A DNA stretch of 57,026 bases from Verrucomicrobiia bacterium (GCA_028687435.1 JAQUAF010000035.1:1-57026), one strand, 5' to 3'; shown: positions 18,377-28,165, numbered from the stretch's first letter. The notes: generated from the letters alone by a model not told the origin. Made by a program: numbers and translations.

Positions 18377-18482
18377 GTCCAAACCTATATGCATGGATTT
18401 TTAAGATTTTTATGCGTCAATCCAACAAAATTGACCCATTGACAAATTCCAGTGATCTCCTCACAGGAAGTCGAGAACGCTT

Positions 18483-18590
18483 TTGGCAAACAAAAAATGC
18501 GCTATCCAGCAGATCAGGGACGCCAACCTTGCCGCATCGGTTCATCAAAGGCTTCTTAATGCCAGCCGTGAGACAGGCGACGATCCCAAT
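18483..18590 (+). pseudogene. remnant of an AbiEii-type nucleotidyltransferase toxin N-terminus
   Basis: A short open stretch reads 'IRDANLAASVHQRLLNASR' followed by 'ETGDDPN'. This resembles the N-terminus of AbiEii/AbiGii toxins ('...AASVRQRLLNLARERGEDFQ'). The expected continuation into the nucleotidyltransferase domain is missing and the reading frame ends within about 30 further residues. It is therefore best read as a decayed toxin-antitoxin locus. The longer overlapping open frame at 18328-18780 does not look like a protein. Confidence 0.45.
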
Positions 18591-18686
18591 CTCCCAGCCC
18601 CATCACCCCTCCTGCATGCCATCCATCCCATGGCTCATGCTTCCAACGTCAAACAAAACAAACCCTGCCACCAGATTCCTTAAAAA

Positions 18687-18726
18687 GCGAGGCTTTGCCG
18701 CTTGTCGGTCTGAGGCAAAACCTCGC
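18687..18726. repeat. palindromic repeat D, copy 1
   Basis: GCGAGGCTTTGCC (18687-18699) pairs with GGCAAAACCTCGC (18714-18726), one mismatch. The right arm with its flank matches the reverse complement of the left arm of the element at 52029-52096. It lies just past the 3' end of the isomerase gene (minus strand) and could act as a terminator. Confidence 0.55.
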
Positions 18727-18751
18727 CAGTCATTTCACCCAACTTTCAAAA

Positions 18752-19645
18752 TCAGGCTGACGCCATTGCGGCGGCGATGAGCCGGCCTTGGTTTTTCAGG
18801 TAAAGGCAGGCCAGATCCAGGGGCAGTTCGCCGCCGGTGTTGGCGCATTCGCCGATGAGAGGATGGGGATAGTTGATATCCTTGAACGCCTTGAAGATGG
18901 CGAACCAATCCACCTTTGAGTATCTCGCCCGCAGACTGAAGGGGAACATGTGCATGTCGTACACGCCATTGTTTTCCTGGATATGGGTGGCCGTCAGGTC
19001 GCGTCCCGCCTCCTTGATGGCGAGGGGGATGTCGATGGCTTCCACGTTGGCATGGCCTACGTCGAGGCATATCCCGGTTTTGGCCGGGGAAATGGCCTTC
19101 ACCAGTTCCTTGAGGTCGGAGATCCGGTTGCCGAAGATATTGAATGCCGCGGGCACTTCCATGCAACGGCTGGGAAGGTTTTCCAGGGCCAGTTTCAAAC
19201 CGCCGTTGCCGATGGTGCTGGCAACTTGCGAGAGCGAGTCGATGTTTTTGTCCCTGATCACGCGCACATCCTTGGTGTCGCAGTGATCGTTGCGTCCGCC
19301 GATATGGATGATCAACGCCTTGGCGCCGAAGAAAAGGGCGCAATCGGCCCATCGCTTGTAAACATCGATGTTTTTCTGCCGCTCCTTTTCCGATGTCGCG
19401 ACCAGATCGTTTGCGCCGTAAGGCCCATGCACCTGCCACACGGTCAGCCCGAGATCGGCGATCAATTTTTTGACGCCTCCAAAGGTTTTTCGCATCTGAC
19501 TGGCCGAAGGCGGCGCCGAAATGTCCCGGATCAGATGTCCGCCGGGTATTTCCACATCCTTGTATCCCGCGCGCGCGATCAGTTTCAGTGAATCTTTGAG
19601 TGAGGTTTTGATTCCAAAATAATCGGTTACAATGCCAAAGCGCAT
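18752..19645 (-). CDS. sugar phosphate isomerase/epimerase (AP-endonuclease-2-like TIM barrel)
   Basis: A 297-residue TIM-barrel protein of the xylose-isomerase-like superfamily. Strand ends carry 'GYKDVEIPGG', 'ALIIHIGGRND', 'LALENLPS', 'ICLDVGHANVEA' and 'IGECANTGGELP', which supply the usual Glu/His/Asp metal ligands. Such enzymes isomerise or epimerise sugars or inositol derivatives in the cytoplasm. It follows the large hydrolase by 43 bases and is probably the last gene of an operon with the pseudopilin and that hydrolase. Substrate is unknown. Confidence 0.85.
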   Translation of the reverse strand: MRFGIVTDYFGIKTSLKDSLKLIARAGYKDVEIPGGHLIRDISAPPSASQMRKTFGGVKKLIADLGLTVWQVHGPYGANDLVATSEKERQKNIDVYKRWADCALFFGAKALIIHIGGRNDHCDTKDVRVIRDKNIDSLSQVASTIGNGGLKLALENLPSRCMEVPAAFNIFGNRISDLKELVKAISPAKTGICLDVGHANVEAIDIPLAIKEAGRDLTATHIQENNGVYDMHMFPFSLRARYSKVDWFAIFKAFKDINYPHPLIGECANTGGELPLDLACLYLKNQGRLIAAAMASA

Positions 19646-19688
19646 GTTGAATTCTCCTTCGGTTCAATGTTGGGTCTAAAAGGAAGTC

Positions 19689-22600
19689 TTATTTTTCCTG
19701 GGAGGGGCCGTAAATCTTCAGGCTCCCGACCTTTACGCTTCCGCCTGACATATTGTTGCTTATGATTCCAAGAAAGAAACGAACCGGACCCTGTTTGGTC
19801 TGGTAATTCGTAATAATACCCCGGTAATCCTCCATCTTTTTTCCGAGGGGATATTTGAAAATGCCGGTTTTGTTGGTGGAAGATTGCAGGATGGAGAGTT
19901 CTGCGGCCCAAAAGGGGGAGGTGGTGGGGAGATCCACACCCAAAAACCAGTTGGCGTGGTCTGCGCCGCCCACATTGACTTCCAACACGGTATCCGCATC
20001 GATGGTGCAGTTTACAGTTTTGGTCAACATGATACCCTTCCGGACTTTAACCTCGCAGATGCCATCGTCAGAACCAGTCACAGACGCCGCCGGATCGGAA
20101 AGAAAGGAAAAACCCTTGTCATGAGCCTTGAATCCTCTGATGAGCCGCTCCAAATTTGCCGGGATAACCATTTTCCATGTTGTCAGGTCATCCACAAAAT
20201 GGCTCAAGGCGCATTCCAGTTCAAAAGGAGCGGCTGTTGCGGAAAATTTTACATCTGCGGCCTCGGTTTTCCGGATATAGCCTTCCTTGATCATTCGGAG
20301 TTGATGCCGCCCATCCGGCAATGACATGGCGAATCGTCCGTCCTTGTCAGTCAAAACGGATTCGCCGCCTGAGATGACAATGACCTCTTTGATGGGTTTT
20401 TTGGTTTGAAAATCACGTACAAAACCCCTGATGGACGATGGACGGTCTTGTGGCATGATTTTTTCTTCCGCAACGACAGATTTTGGGGACGCGGAAGAAT
20501 TCATTTCATAAACTCGCGTCCCATGGGCAGGGAGCCGGTCGGTGAATTTCCCCTGCGACAAATCAATGGTTTTGTTTTCAAACAATATCCGCGCCTTTTT
20601 AAAATCCTTTGATGCGCTGGAAACATTGACGCTAATTTCCCTTGGAAGGGGATTTGCCGCGAACAAACATCTTTTTCCCGGGCATTCCTTTTCCACGGCA
20701 TAAATAGGTTCATCGGATTGAATTTGAAGAGACGTCCGATGGGGCTGTGGAGCTGAAAGCAATGGCGTCAAAACCTTTGATTCCTTCGTAATCTTTTCGA
20801 TGGCGGACCACAATGCCGGGCAGGCGTCCGCAAGCAAAAACCATCCCGGTTTTTGTCTGGTGATGCCAAAAGGCTTCAAGGCGGCCAGGTTTTCACCAAG
20901 ATGAGGACTTACATCTGTGTAGATGAAATAGGTGATGGCTTTTGCGCCCTGAATCATGGCCAGATAGGACATGCAGCGCAACTCCTCCGGAGTTGGCATG
21001 CGGCGTGAAAGCTCCGGTTCGCCAAAAGCCTGCAAAACCGCGCCGACGGGTTTTTTGTTTTCAACCGACACCATGGTTTGTTTGATGAAATCGGACACCA
21101 TGGAGAGGGGCTTGTTGCCGACAGGATAGGGGTCCGTCTGGTGAAAGTCGCCGATGGCCGCGTAGTCCAGGCAATCATCCGGCTTATCAAGCAGAATCCA
21201 TACAGGATGGTAAGGGTCAATTTCTTTTATTTGCATCCACACTTTTTCAAGAAAAACCGGCACGGAGGAACCATCGGAAAGTTTTTTTGCGGAAGGTTCG
21301 TCCAGAATGCCCCACGCCAGGAGAGCGGGATGGTCTTTGAATTTTAAAACGGCTTGTTTTACTTTTTTGATGTTTTCCACATTGACCGGGTCGCTAGATT
21401 TTCTGATCCACAGCAGACTGAGATCGAACATAACCTTCAGGTTTGCCGCATGAGCTGTGTCCAGGTATGACAATACTTCTCCCTCCAAATCCTCCATGGT
21501 TTTGTTTTCTTTTGTCCGGCCGGAAAACCAATAAGTGAAAATGTCTTTTGGAAAGAAATAGGTCACGGTGTTGAACCCGGTGTCGCGGATTTTGGCCAGA
21601 TTTCCTTCCGGAACGGTGTAAATCCCCATTGGGAAAAATGGTTCGCCATTCACCAGAAAATTATTGTTCCAATCGATCTTGATTTCATGATTTTTTGCCG
21701 GAACTTTTGCGAACGCTTTTGTGAGAGAATGAAGTTTCTTTCCATTTTTTCCCTCAATCTCACAACAAATCCTGAATTTTCCGGCAGGCAGGCTTCTGGC
21801 ATCAAAACTGGCCTCCATCTTTTCCGCAGTTGGAATAAATTCCTTGGCCGCCAGCGGCTCATGGCCGTCCTCTTTCAATAAAATGAATTTTGCTTTGGCG
21901 TCTTTGAGGGCGGACATGGTGGCGGGATCAATGATCCTTGCGCGGACTTGGACGCTCTTTTCCGTGGTGTAATAATTCCTGTCCAGCGCCATGTCCAGCG
22001 AGGGTTTTGGCGGACCAACAACAAAATTGCATTGTTTTTCCAGGCATGTCCTCTTGGTTTCCCTGTCAATGAGGGCCAAAGTCAGCTGATGTTTGCCTTT
22101 TTGGCTGGTTTGATAGGGCAGGGACTCGATTTTTTCCTCATCCGGAACAATTTTAATGTTTTTTGAGCTTGGACAACCCTGGCCGGAAACAAACGGGGCA
22201 AAATCCGCCGTGATTTGCAGTTCTCTCTCCCGGCCTGATTGATTTCTGATTTTTATCGCCAACACATCATTCCCCAAAAGCTGTTCGCCAAAAGACACCA
22301 CATCCGCTGTCAGCCAGTAACGGCTGAAATCCAGATTCAAGCCTGACAACGTTCCAAATTTGGATGGGTTATGGAATTTGCCCAGGGTTGGGGACCAGCA
22401 ACTGATTTCCTGATGCGGATATTCCTCGCGGCACAAGTTCAAACCCCAGGCATTGGCTGTCTTGGACTTCAATTCGAGCGCATGGAAGGGGATGGCCGCT
22501 TCAGCTGACCAGAAATCCCTGTCGATGCGGGTGGCGCCGCGCCAGTTGGCGGACCAGTCGGCGTTGCCAAAGGTGCCTTTTGCGTCATAGCGCGCGCCCG

Positions 22601-23666
22601 CTGGATTCATGGCGAAGTGATAATAATTTTCGGGGTCGGAACCGGGCGCCAGGAATATTTCAACCGTGTCGCCTTGAAAGATCGAACTGCTGTCGTCTTT
22701 TGTTCCCGGTTTGAGTTTTTCCATTTTTGATTCAAAGCATTTGAATCCGATGTAAAGATTTTCCTCGTCATGCAATAAGTACGCCTCTGTTTGATTTTTG
22801 GGAAGCCCCTGGCCATTGTTAAGGGCAAACTGGCCGATTTTTGCGGCGGTTGCCCAGCAATCATCGTCCAGTTTGCCGTCAATTTGCGGTGGACGGGTTG
22901 TCTTGACAGCGTCTATTTCAGGATTTTTCGCGGTTTTTTCCAGGGGCGGCGCGGACAGGGCGATTTGAATGGAAAGGGTATTGGCATGTCCCTCCGGGAT
23001 GATCGGCGCCTGGTCGATTATTTCCAGTCTTGCGCGCTTGTCTCTCATGATCAAATTGAATCTGCAAGTGTTGCTTTTTTCCATCTTGACCGTGAATTGC
23101 AATTCACCCGATTCAGTGAATATTTTGATGGATTCCATTTCCATGCAAAGGCAGCGGTAATCCTGTGATGACGAAGCGGGTAAAAAACCTCTTTTTGTCG
23201 TTCCTTTGACAGAAGTCTCGTATTCCCTGCCGAGAACCATTTTATTGTTTAAGACGATGTCAAGAAGGATGCTTCCCATGTATAATTCCCGCGACACGCG
23301 ATATTTCAATTCATAATCCAGTTTTTCCCGTTGAATTGAAAGATGGCTTGAATAGTCAAAACCGGCATTTTCAAGCTGTTCTCCCCATTGGCAGTCGCTG
23401 GCATTGCCGTTTTGGGTGCGAATGATTTCCGGTGTTCTTTCATTTTGTGAAAACAACCGTTTCCAGCCGGATTCTTTTGTCCCCACAACAAGCATGATCG
23501 AATCGATGGCTTTTTTGCCTTCAATCCCGGCGCTGATCATGCCGTGTTTGTCAAGATGAGCGGAAAAACGCCGGGGAACGGCGGTTTTTTCGGCGGATTG
23601 CAATCCGATTGGGAAAATAAAAAATGCGAGCAACGCATTCAGGCAGAAAAAGAAATTGTTGGTCAT
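19689..23666 (-). CDS. large secreted multidomain putative glycoside hydrolase with CBM9-like module
   Basis: 1325 residues with an N-terminal signal peptide ('FFFCLNALLAFFIFPIGLQSAEK'). From about residue 240 a CBM9-like module follows ('ARPPQIDGKLDDDCW'-type start, 'GDTVEIFLAPGSDPENYYHF'). After Ig-like beta segments comes a TIM barrel beginning 'FLVNGEPFFPMGIYTVPEG' and containing 'ALLAWGILDEPS', a Glu candidate acid/base. Then comes a carboxypeptidase-regulatory-like domain ('GFVRDFQTKKPIKEVIV', 'TDKDGRFAMSLPDG') and a final beta-sandwich, likely carbohydrate-binding. It is probably secreted or surface-bound and attacks a complex polysaccharide. Its start is 12 bases after the pseudopilin stop, so both are translated from one message. 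Confidence 0.7.
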   Translation of the reverse strand: MTNNFFFCLNALLAFFIFPIGLQSAEKTAVPRRFSAHLDKHGMISAGIEGKKAIDSIMLVVGTKESGWKRLFSQNERTPEIIRTQNGNASDCQWGEQLENAGFDYSSHLSIQREKLDYELKYRVSRELYMGSILLDIVLNNKMVLGREYETSVKGTTKRGFLPASSSQDYRCLCMEMESIKIFTESGELQFTVKMEKSNTCRFNLIMRDKRARLEIIDQAPIIPEGHANTLSIQIALSAPPLEKTAKNPEIDAVKTTRPPQIDGKLDDDCWATAAKIGQFALNNGQGLPKNQTEAYLLHDEENLYIGFKCFESKMEKLKPGTKDDSSSIFQGDTVEIFLAPGSDPENYYHFAMNPAGARYDAKGTFGNADWSANWRGATRIDRDFWSAEAAIPFHALELKSKTANAWGLNLCREEYPHQEISCWSPTLGKFHNPSKFGTLSGLNLDFSRYWLTADVVSFGEQLLGNDVLAIKIRNQSGRERELQITADFAPFVSGQGCPSSKNIKIVPDEEKIESLPYQTSQKGKHQLTLALIDRETKRTCLEKQCNFVVGPPKPSLDMALDRNYYTTEKSVQVRARIIDPATMSALKDAKAKFILLKEDGHEPLAAKEFIPTAEKMEASFDARSLPAGKFRICCEIEGKNGKKLHSLTKAFAKVPAKNHEIKIDWNNNFLVNGEPFFPMGIYTVPEGNLAKIRDTGFNTVTYFFPKDIFTYWFSGRTKENKTMEDLEGEVLSYLDTAHAANLKVMFDLSLLWIRKSSDPVNVENIKKVKQAVLKFKDHPALLAWGILDEPSAKKLSDGSSVPVFLEKVWMQIKEIDPYHPVWILLDKPDDCLDYAAIGDFHQTDPYPVGNKPLSMVSDFIKQTMVSVENKKPVGAVLQAFGEPELSRRMPTPEELRCMSYLAMIQGAKAITYFIYTDVSPHLGENLAALKPFGITRQKPGWFLLADACPALWSAIEKITKESKVLTPLLSAPQPHRTSLQIQSDEPIYAVEKECPGKRCLFAANPLPREISVNVSSASKDFKKARILFENKTIDLSQGKFTDRLPAHGTRVYEMNSSASPKSVVAEEKIMPQDRPSSIRGFVRDFQTKKPIKEVIVISGGESVLTDKDGRFAMSLPDGRHQLRMIKEGYIRKTEAADVKFSATAAPFELECALSHFVDDLTTWKMVIPANLERLIRGFKAHDKGFSFLSDPAASVTGSDDGICEVKVRKGIMLTKTVNCTIDADTVLEVNVGGADHANWFLGVDLPTTSPFWAAELSILQSSTNKTGIFKYPLGKKMEDYRGIITNYQTKQGPVRFFLGIISNNMSGGSVKVGSLKIYGPSQEK

Positions 23667-23677
23667 AGATCTCCGAT

Positions 23678-24403
23678 TTATTTTTTGTCGAAAAGGTTGA
23701 AGGCTGTTCCGGAACCCGAGTCATCATTCAATCCCAAGCCAAAAATATAACCGCTGGAGTCATCGTACCACCGCACGCTTCCATCCAGATATAGGACATT
23801 GTAGCCGATTTTATGTGCGCAATAAGGCGTCGCTGTTCCGGCGGTGAAGATGTCGGAAACGATGGCGCGGGATGCGCTTTCGTCGATCCGGACACGTCTG
23901 TGTTGTCCAAACAACGCCCAATCCAGGCTCTCGCGATACCGGTAGGTTGTATAGACTCCCCACTTTTCAACCGGCATGCAGACTTTAAAACTATTCCGGG
24001 CGTTTTTCCCGTAAGCGGTTGTCATGGCTGATGGACAATAAAAAAGATCCGCGCCGCTGCCATAATCAATGATGAGGGGAAACAACAGGCCAAGATAGGC
24101 CCGCTCATAGGGGGAGGTGTGCCATTGCAGATAGCGTCCGTTGTAGCATGTGGAGTTGTAGGCGGGGATGAAACCATCGTTTTCCCCTGCATAGGTGATG
24201 AGCGCCAGGCCAATCTGCCGCAGATTGTTGATGCAGACCGCGCGGCGTCCGCTTTCCTTGGCTTTGCTGATGGCCGGCATGAGAAGCGCCGATAGAACGG
24301 AGATCAGTGTGATGACAGTAAGTAATTCCAAAAGGGTGAAGGCTGCGCGATTTTTCCGTTCATTCGAGGCGGATGAAATGGAGAAGAGGCGGGTTGTGGT
24401 CAT
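23678..24403 (-). CDS. pseudopilin-like protein with H-X9-DG motif
   Basis: The N-terminus contains '[20 protein letters not shown]', a prepilin cleavage/methylation segment with Ala rather than Gly before the cut site. '[20 protein letters not shown]' follows. The C-terminus has '[17 protein letters not shown]', an exact H-X9-DG motif. These proteins are abundant in Lentisphaerae, Verrucomicrobia and Planctomycetes. It directly precedes the 1325-residue hydrolase gene (12 bases), a pairing like that at 2211-5044, which hints at a functional link between pseudopilins and secreted glycosidases. Confidence 0.85.
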   Translation of the reverse strand: MTTTRLFSISSASNERKNRAAFTLLELLTVITLISVLSALLMPAISKAKESGRRAVCINNLRQIGLALITYAGENDGFIPAYNSTCYNGRYLQWHTSPYERAYLGLLFPLIIDYGSGADLFYCPSAMTTAYGKNARNSFKVCMPVEKWGVYTTYRYRESLDWALFGQHRRVRIDESASRAIVSDIFTAGTATPYCAHKIGYNVLYLDGSVRWYDDSSGYIFGLGLNDDSGSGTAFNLFDKK

Positions 24404-24475
24404 GACTTTTTGTGGTTGGATGTTTTAAGGCCAAAGCTTGGCTGAAGTCTGCCATCGTGTCCCTTCTTTTTCAAA

Positions 24476-25579
24476 TCATTGGGCGAATCCCTCCCCGCCC
24501 GTGATTTCAACGGGAAGGTTGGCGGGGGATTCGGCGTTTATTTTCTGGCGCAGGATTTGAAGCAGCGTGGCGGCGATGAGGGGCGGCGAATATTCGTAGC
24601 GCATGACCGGCATGCCGTAGTGATGGACAATGCCTTGGTTGGCCTTCACAATCACCCGCAATTGCCCGGGCACATCCACGTTTTTGCGCGCCAGCGCCAG
24701 TGCCACTCCCTGCATGCCCATGTCGTCCGAGACCAACAGGACTCCCGGGCGTTGGTTGCCGGCCTCCCATTGCCCGGCAAGGGCCATGGTTTTGTCGTAG
24801 GCGGCTTGTTCGATGTCCAGAAGATGGGCCGGGGAAAAATGGATGTCGTGCAGGGTGATGTCGTGAAAATTGAAATCCCGGCGGGCTTTTTCAATCCCTT
24901 CCAAACCATCCGCCGATTTTTCATCCGGGTTTTTCAGACGCAGGCAGACAGCCGGCCCCAGTTGTTTTTGAGCCGCAAAACGAATGGATTCGTAAAAAAA
25001 ACCGTTTTCCGACATGACCACGTCCGCCGGCGGGTTTTGGGAAGGCGCGCCCAAACGCACGGATGACAGGGATTTTGAAAGGGACAGGCTCTTGAGCGGC
25101 ACCGGGTTCCGCAGAATCTGGATAAACCCTTTGAAGGTATAATTTTCAAGGTCGGTGGACAGATTTTGGCGGCTGGAGGCGTTTTTCGGATCATAGAGGC
25201 CGTCATAAACCCGGCTGGTCCATTGGGAATCCTTCAACCCGGCGATTTCCCGGCGCAGGGATTCCGCGAGCGCCCGATGGAAGTGGGCGGTTTCGTCGGT
25301 GAGGCTGCGTCCGATCAGGATGCCGATCACCGCGTTTTTCACGGCGGGTTTGACGAACGTGCCGCGCTTGCGGCTGCGCTCGATCAGCCCTTCCGCGGCA
25401 AGGCGGGTCATGGCTTTATGGACGGCCTCCGGTCCCACGTGCCATTGGCGGATCAATTGCGTGGTGGCGGGCAGGCGGGCCGAGGGCTTCAATTGGCCCG
25501 TCTGGATCTGCTTGCGCAGGAACCTCTCGATTTGCACGTGCGGTGGTTCGGCGGTCTGAATGGTCAAGGCAAGGCTCAT
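24476..25579 (-). CDS. GntR-type DNA-binding regulator with LacI-like ligand domain
   Basis: Residues 10-75 are a GntR winged helix ('VQIERFLRKQIQTGQLKPS', 'MTRLAAEGLIERSRKRGTF'). The rest is a periplasmic-binding-protein-like sensor domain ('VIGILIGRSLTDE', 'GVLLVSDDMGMQGVALAL', 'IVHHYGMPVMRYEYSPP'). Such GntR/LacI hybrids regulate sugar catabolic genes in PVC bacteria. It is divergent from a GH2 glycosidase gene, and predicted promoters for both overlap in the region between them. Confidence 0.85.
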   Translation of the reverse strand: MSLALTIQTAEPPHVQIERFLRKQIQTGQLKPSARLPATTQLIRQWHVGPEAVHKAMTRLAAEGLIERSRKRGTFVKPAVKNAVIGILIGRSLTDETAHFHRALAESLRREIAGLKDSQWTSRVYDGLYDPKNASSRQNLSTDLENYTFKGFIQILRNPVPLKSLSLSKSLSSVRLGAPSQNPPADVVMSENGFFYESIRFAAQKQLGPAVCLRLKNPDEKSADGLEGIEKARRDFNFHDITLHDIHFSPAHLLDIEQAAYDKTMALAGQWEAGNQRPGVLLVSDDMGMQGVALALARKNVDVPGQLRVIVKANQGIVHHYGMPVMRYEYSPPLIAATLLQILRQKINAESPANLPVEITGGEGFAQ

Positions 25580-25664
25580 GCGATGAGGGAGTGATCAAGA
25601 ATGAGTGAAAGGAAGCAGGTGAACATGGAAGGGATGGAGGAGGATTGTAAATAATTCAATATTA

Positions 25665-25698
25665 CTGACAAAATATCATACGATTATTAATCTGTCAA
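25665..25698. promoter_or_regulatory. overlapping divergent sigma-70 promoters
   Basis: On the minus strand TTGACA (25693-25698) and TATTTT (25670-25675) are 17 bases apart and would serve the GntR-type gene. On the plus strand CTGACA (25665-25670) and TAATCT (25688-25693) are also 17 bases apart and would serve the GH2 gene. The two promoters occupy the same 34 bases, so the polymerases would compete and one regulator site could control both. Confidence 0.55.
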
Positions 25699-25795
25699 AT
25701 GCGGGAGCCCAGCCTGCATTCAAATGTTGGATTTTACGAAGGTTTTTGTGGAGCCTGCCAATGGACAATCCAACCGGTATGTGGGAGATTGGCGC

Positions 25796-27538
25796 ATGAA
25801 ACAATCCCTGCCGCGTCCCGAGCATCCGCGTCCGCAATTCGAGCGTTCCACCTGGATCAACCTCAACGGCTCATGGACCTTTGCGTTTGATCCCGGCCGT
25901 TCCGGACACGAGCGGGAATGGCACAAAAGCAGGGGGTTTGACCGGACCATCCTGGTGCCTTTTTGTCCCGAAAGCCGGTTGTCGGGGGTGGGGCACACGG
26001 ATTTCATCGACGCGATCTGGTATCACCGGCTATTGGAGATTCCCGCGGAATGGAGGGGACGGAAGTTGTTGTTGCATTTTGGCGGGGTGGATTTCGAAAG
26101 CGAAGTGTTCATCGATGGTCAACTGGCCGGGCGGCATTACGGAGGTTCGGCTTCCTTTGCCCATGAGATCACGGAGCTGGTCAGACCCGGGGAAAAACAT
26201 CATCTGGTGGTCATGGCCCGCGACGACATCCGTGCCGGGTTGCAGCCGGGCGGGAAGCAGAGTTGCCGGTTTCAGTCGCAGGGGTGCAGTTACACCCGCA
26301 CCACGGGGATTTGGCAGACCGTGTGGCTGGAAGCGGCGCCGGCAGAGGGGTTGCGCGAGGTGCGGATCGTGCCGGATTTGGATGGGGGGCGGCTGGTGGT
26401 GACACCGGGTTTTCATGGCGTGCGGCAGGGGTTGCGGTTTCAAGTGAAGGCGATGGCGGGCAAGGACGAGGCGGGGCGCGGGGAAGTGGCGGCAATGGAT
26501 GGCAACGCCTGCGAAGTGAAACTCCAGGACGCACGTCCGTGGTCGCCGGAGGATCCTTTCCTTTACGATTTGCAGTTGCGGGTGGTGGATAGGGCTGGTG
26601 TCGTCGTGGATGAGGTCAAAAGCTACGCGGGACTGAGAAAAATTCATCTTGAAGGCGACCGCGTGTTTCTCAACAACCGTCCGCTTTACCAGCGGTTGGT
26701 GTTGGACCAGGGATTTTATCCGGAGGGGATCTGGACGGCGCCCGGCGACGAGGCGCTCAAGCGCGACATCGAGCTTTCGATGAGGGCGGGGTTCAATGGC
26801 GCACGGTTGCACCAGAAGGTTTTTGAGGAACGTTTTCATTATTGGGCCGATCGGCTGGGTTACCTGACTTGGGCGGAGTCGGCAAGTTGGGGGATGGACG
26901 TGAAGAACCCCGCGTCCGGCCGCAATTTTCTCTCGGAATGGGCGGAGATCGTGACGCGCGACCGCAATCATCCCTCCATCATAACCTGGACGCCATTGAA
27001 CGAGACGAATGACGTGGGCGACGGCCGCCAGCATCGCCGTTTGCACGAGGATCTTTACGAACTGACCCGCAGACTGGATCCCACCCGCCCGGTCAATGAC
27101 TCCAGCGGTTATGTGCATGTGCGCACGGATTTGTGGACAGTTCACAATTATGAGCAAAACCCCGTCGAATTGAGGAAACAGTTGACTCCGGATGCCGTAA
27201 AAGGAGTGTGGCGCAACTATCCCGGCGAGGAGGTTGCCTATGCGGGCCAGCCTTATCTGGTGGATGAATTTGGCGGCATCAAATGGATTCCCGCAGGACG
27301 CCAGGCCTTTGCCTCCAATTCATGGGGATATGGCGAAGGACCGAAGAACGAAGAGGAATTCTACGCCCGCCTGGAGGGACAGGTGGACGCGCTTCTTGCC
27401 GTGTCGCATGTCCGCGGTTATTGCTACACGCAATTGACGGATGTGGAGCAGGAGCAAAATGGCATTTATAATTACGATCGCACCGAAAAGTTCGATGTGA
27501 AGCGACTGGCGCGAATCTTCGGCAGGAAGCCGGATTGA
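25796..27538 (+). CDS. glycoside hydrolase family 2 enzyme (beta-galactosidase/glucuronidase-like)
   Basis: The ATG at 25796 is chosen because GGGAG lies nine bases upstream; the frame opens at 25724. The 580-residue protein has the GH2 layout: sugar-binding domain ('STWINLNGSWTFAFDPG', 'HFGGVDFESEVFIDGQLAG'), Ig-like domain and TIM barrel. The acid/base is Glu403 in 'TWTPLNETND' and the nucleophile is Glu491 in 'LVDEFGG'. No signal peptide, so it is likely cytoplasmic and acts on imported oligosaccharide. It is divergent from the GntR-type regulator. Confidence 0.9.
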   Translation: MKQSLPRPEHPRPQFERSTWINLNGSWTFAFDPGRSGHEREWHKSRGFDRTILVPFCPESRLSGVGHTDFIDAIWYHRLLEIPAEWRGRKLLLHFGGVDFESEVFIDGQLAGRHYGGSASFAHEITELVRPGEKHHLVVMARDDIRAGLQPGGKQSCRFQSQGCSYTRTTGIWQTVWLEAAPAEGLREVRIVPDLDGGRLVVTPGFHGVRQGLRFQVKAMAGKDEAGRGEVAAMDGNACEVKLQDARPWSPEDPFLYDLQLRVVDRAGVVVDEVKSYAGLRKIHLEGDRVFLNNRPLYQRLVLDQGFYPEGIWTAPGDEALKRDIELSMRAGFNGARLHQKVFEERFHYWADRLGYLTWAESASWGMDVKNPASGRNFLSEWAEIVTRDRNHPSIITWTPLNETNDVGDGRQHRRLHEDLYELTRRLDPTRPVNDSSGYVHVRTDLWTVHNYEQNPVELRKQLTPDAVKGVWRNYPGEEVAYAGQPYLVDEFGGIKWIPAGRQAFASNSWGYGEGPKNEEEFYARLEGQVDALLAVSHVRGYCYTQLTDVEQEQNGIYNYDRTEKFDVKRLARIFGRKPD

Positions 27539-27556
27539 ACTGGCAAAGGGTTCCAA

Positions 27557-28165
27557 TCAGGGATTTAAGAGCAGATTCCGGACGCCGGTGAAAACGATCC
27601 TGGCGGCCAGCGCGCTGATCATGAGGCCGGTCAATTTGCTCAGGATGAGGATGCCCTGGCGTCCGATCCATTTTTCGATGGCCGTGCCGACCCAAAGGAG
27701 CCCTCCGACGGTCAGGGCGGCCATCAGCAGGGCCGCACAGCCGGTTGCTTTTTGCCACGTGTGGCTGATTTCTGCGCCCATGACCAGCAGGGCGCCGGTT
27801 GTGCCGGGGCCCACGGCGATGGGGATGGCCAGGGGCACGACGGCGAGATCGCCTTCCCGGTGTGAACTGGGCGCCGCCCCCTTATCGTGCACCAGGGCCA
27901 CCGCCGATAGAAAGAGAAGACATCCCGCCCCCACACGGAAGCTGTCCACGGTAATGTCAAAAATCTTGAAGATGGTGTTGCCGAAAAAATAAAGGACAAA
28001 GGTGATCGCGATGATGGCCATGGCAACCCGCATGGCGGTGCGGTGCCGGGAAGGAAGGGGCATCTCCTTGGTAAGGGAGAGAAACATGGAGAGCACGAAA
28101 AACGGCGTCAACAGGAAGAAGAACTTGATGTAGATGCTGATGAAGTAGGAAAACATTTCGTTCAT
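27557..28165 (-). CDS. marC: MarC-family integral membrane protein
   Basis: The ATG at 28165 has GGAG ten bases upstream; an upstream TTG at 28180 is less likely. The 202-residue protein has six predicted helices and MarC-family signatures ('FFLLTPFFVLSMFLSL', 'VPLAIPIAVGPGTTGALLV'). MarC/UPF0056 proteins are inner-membrane proteins of unclear function despite the antibiotic-resistance name. Its upstream region holds a 54-base near-perfect palindrome, suggesting repressor control. Confidence 0.88.
   Translation of the reverse strand: MNEMFSYFISIYIKFFFLLTPFFVLSMFLSLTKEMPLPSRHRTAMRVAMAIIAITFVLYFFGNTIFKIFDITVDSFRVGAGCLLFLSAVALVHDKGAAPSSHREGDLAVVPLAIPIAVGPGTTGALLVMGAEISHTWQKATGCAALLMAALTVGGLLWVGTAIEKWIGRQGILILSKLTGLMISALAARIVFTGVRNLLLNP

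Noticed and set aside
18328..18780. 150-codon plus-strand frame after the secretion ATPase
   Set aside because: Composition is not protein-like and it crosses repeat D; only the short AbiEii-like piece in another frame looks meaningful.
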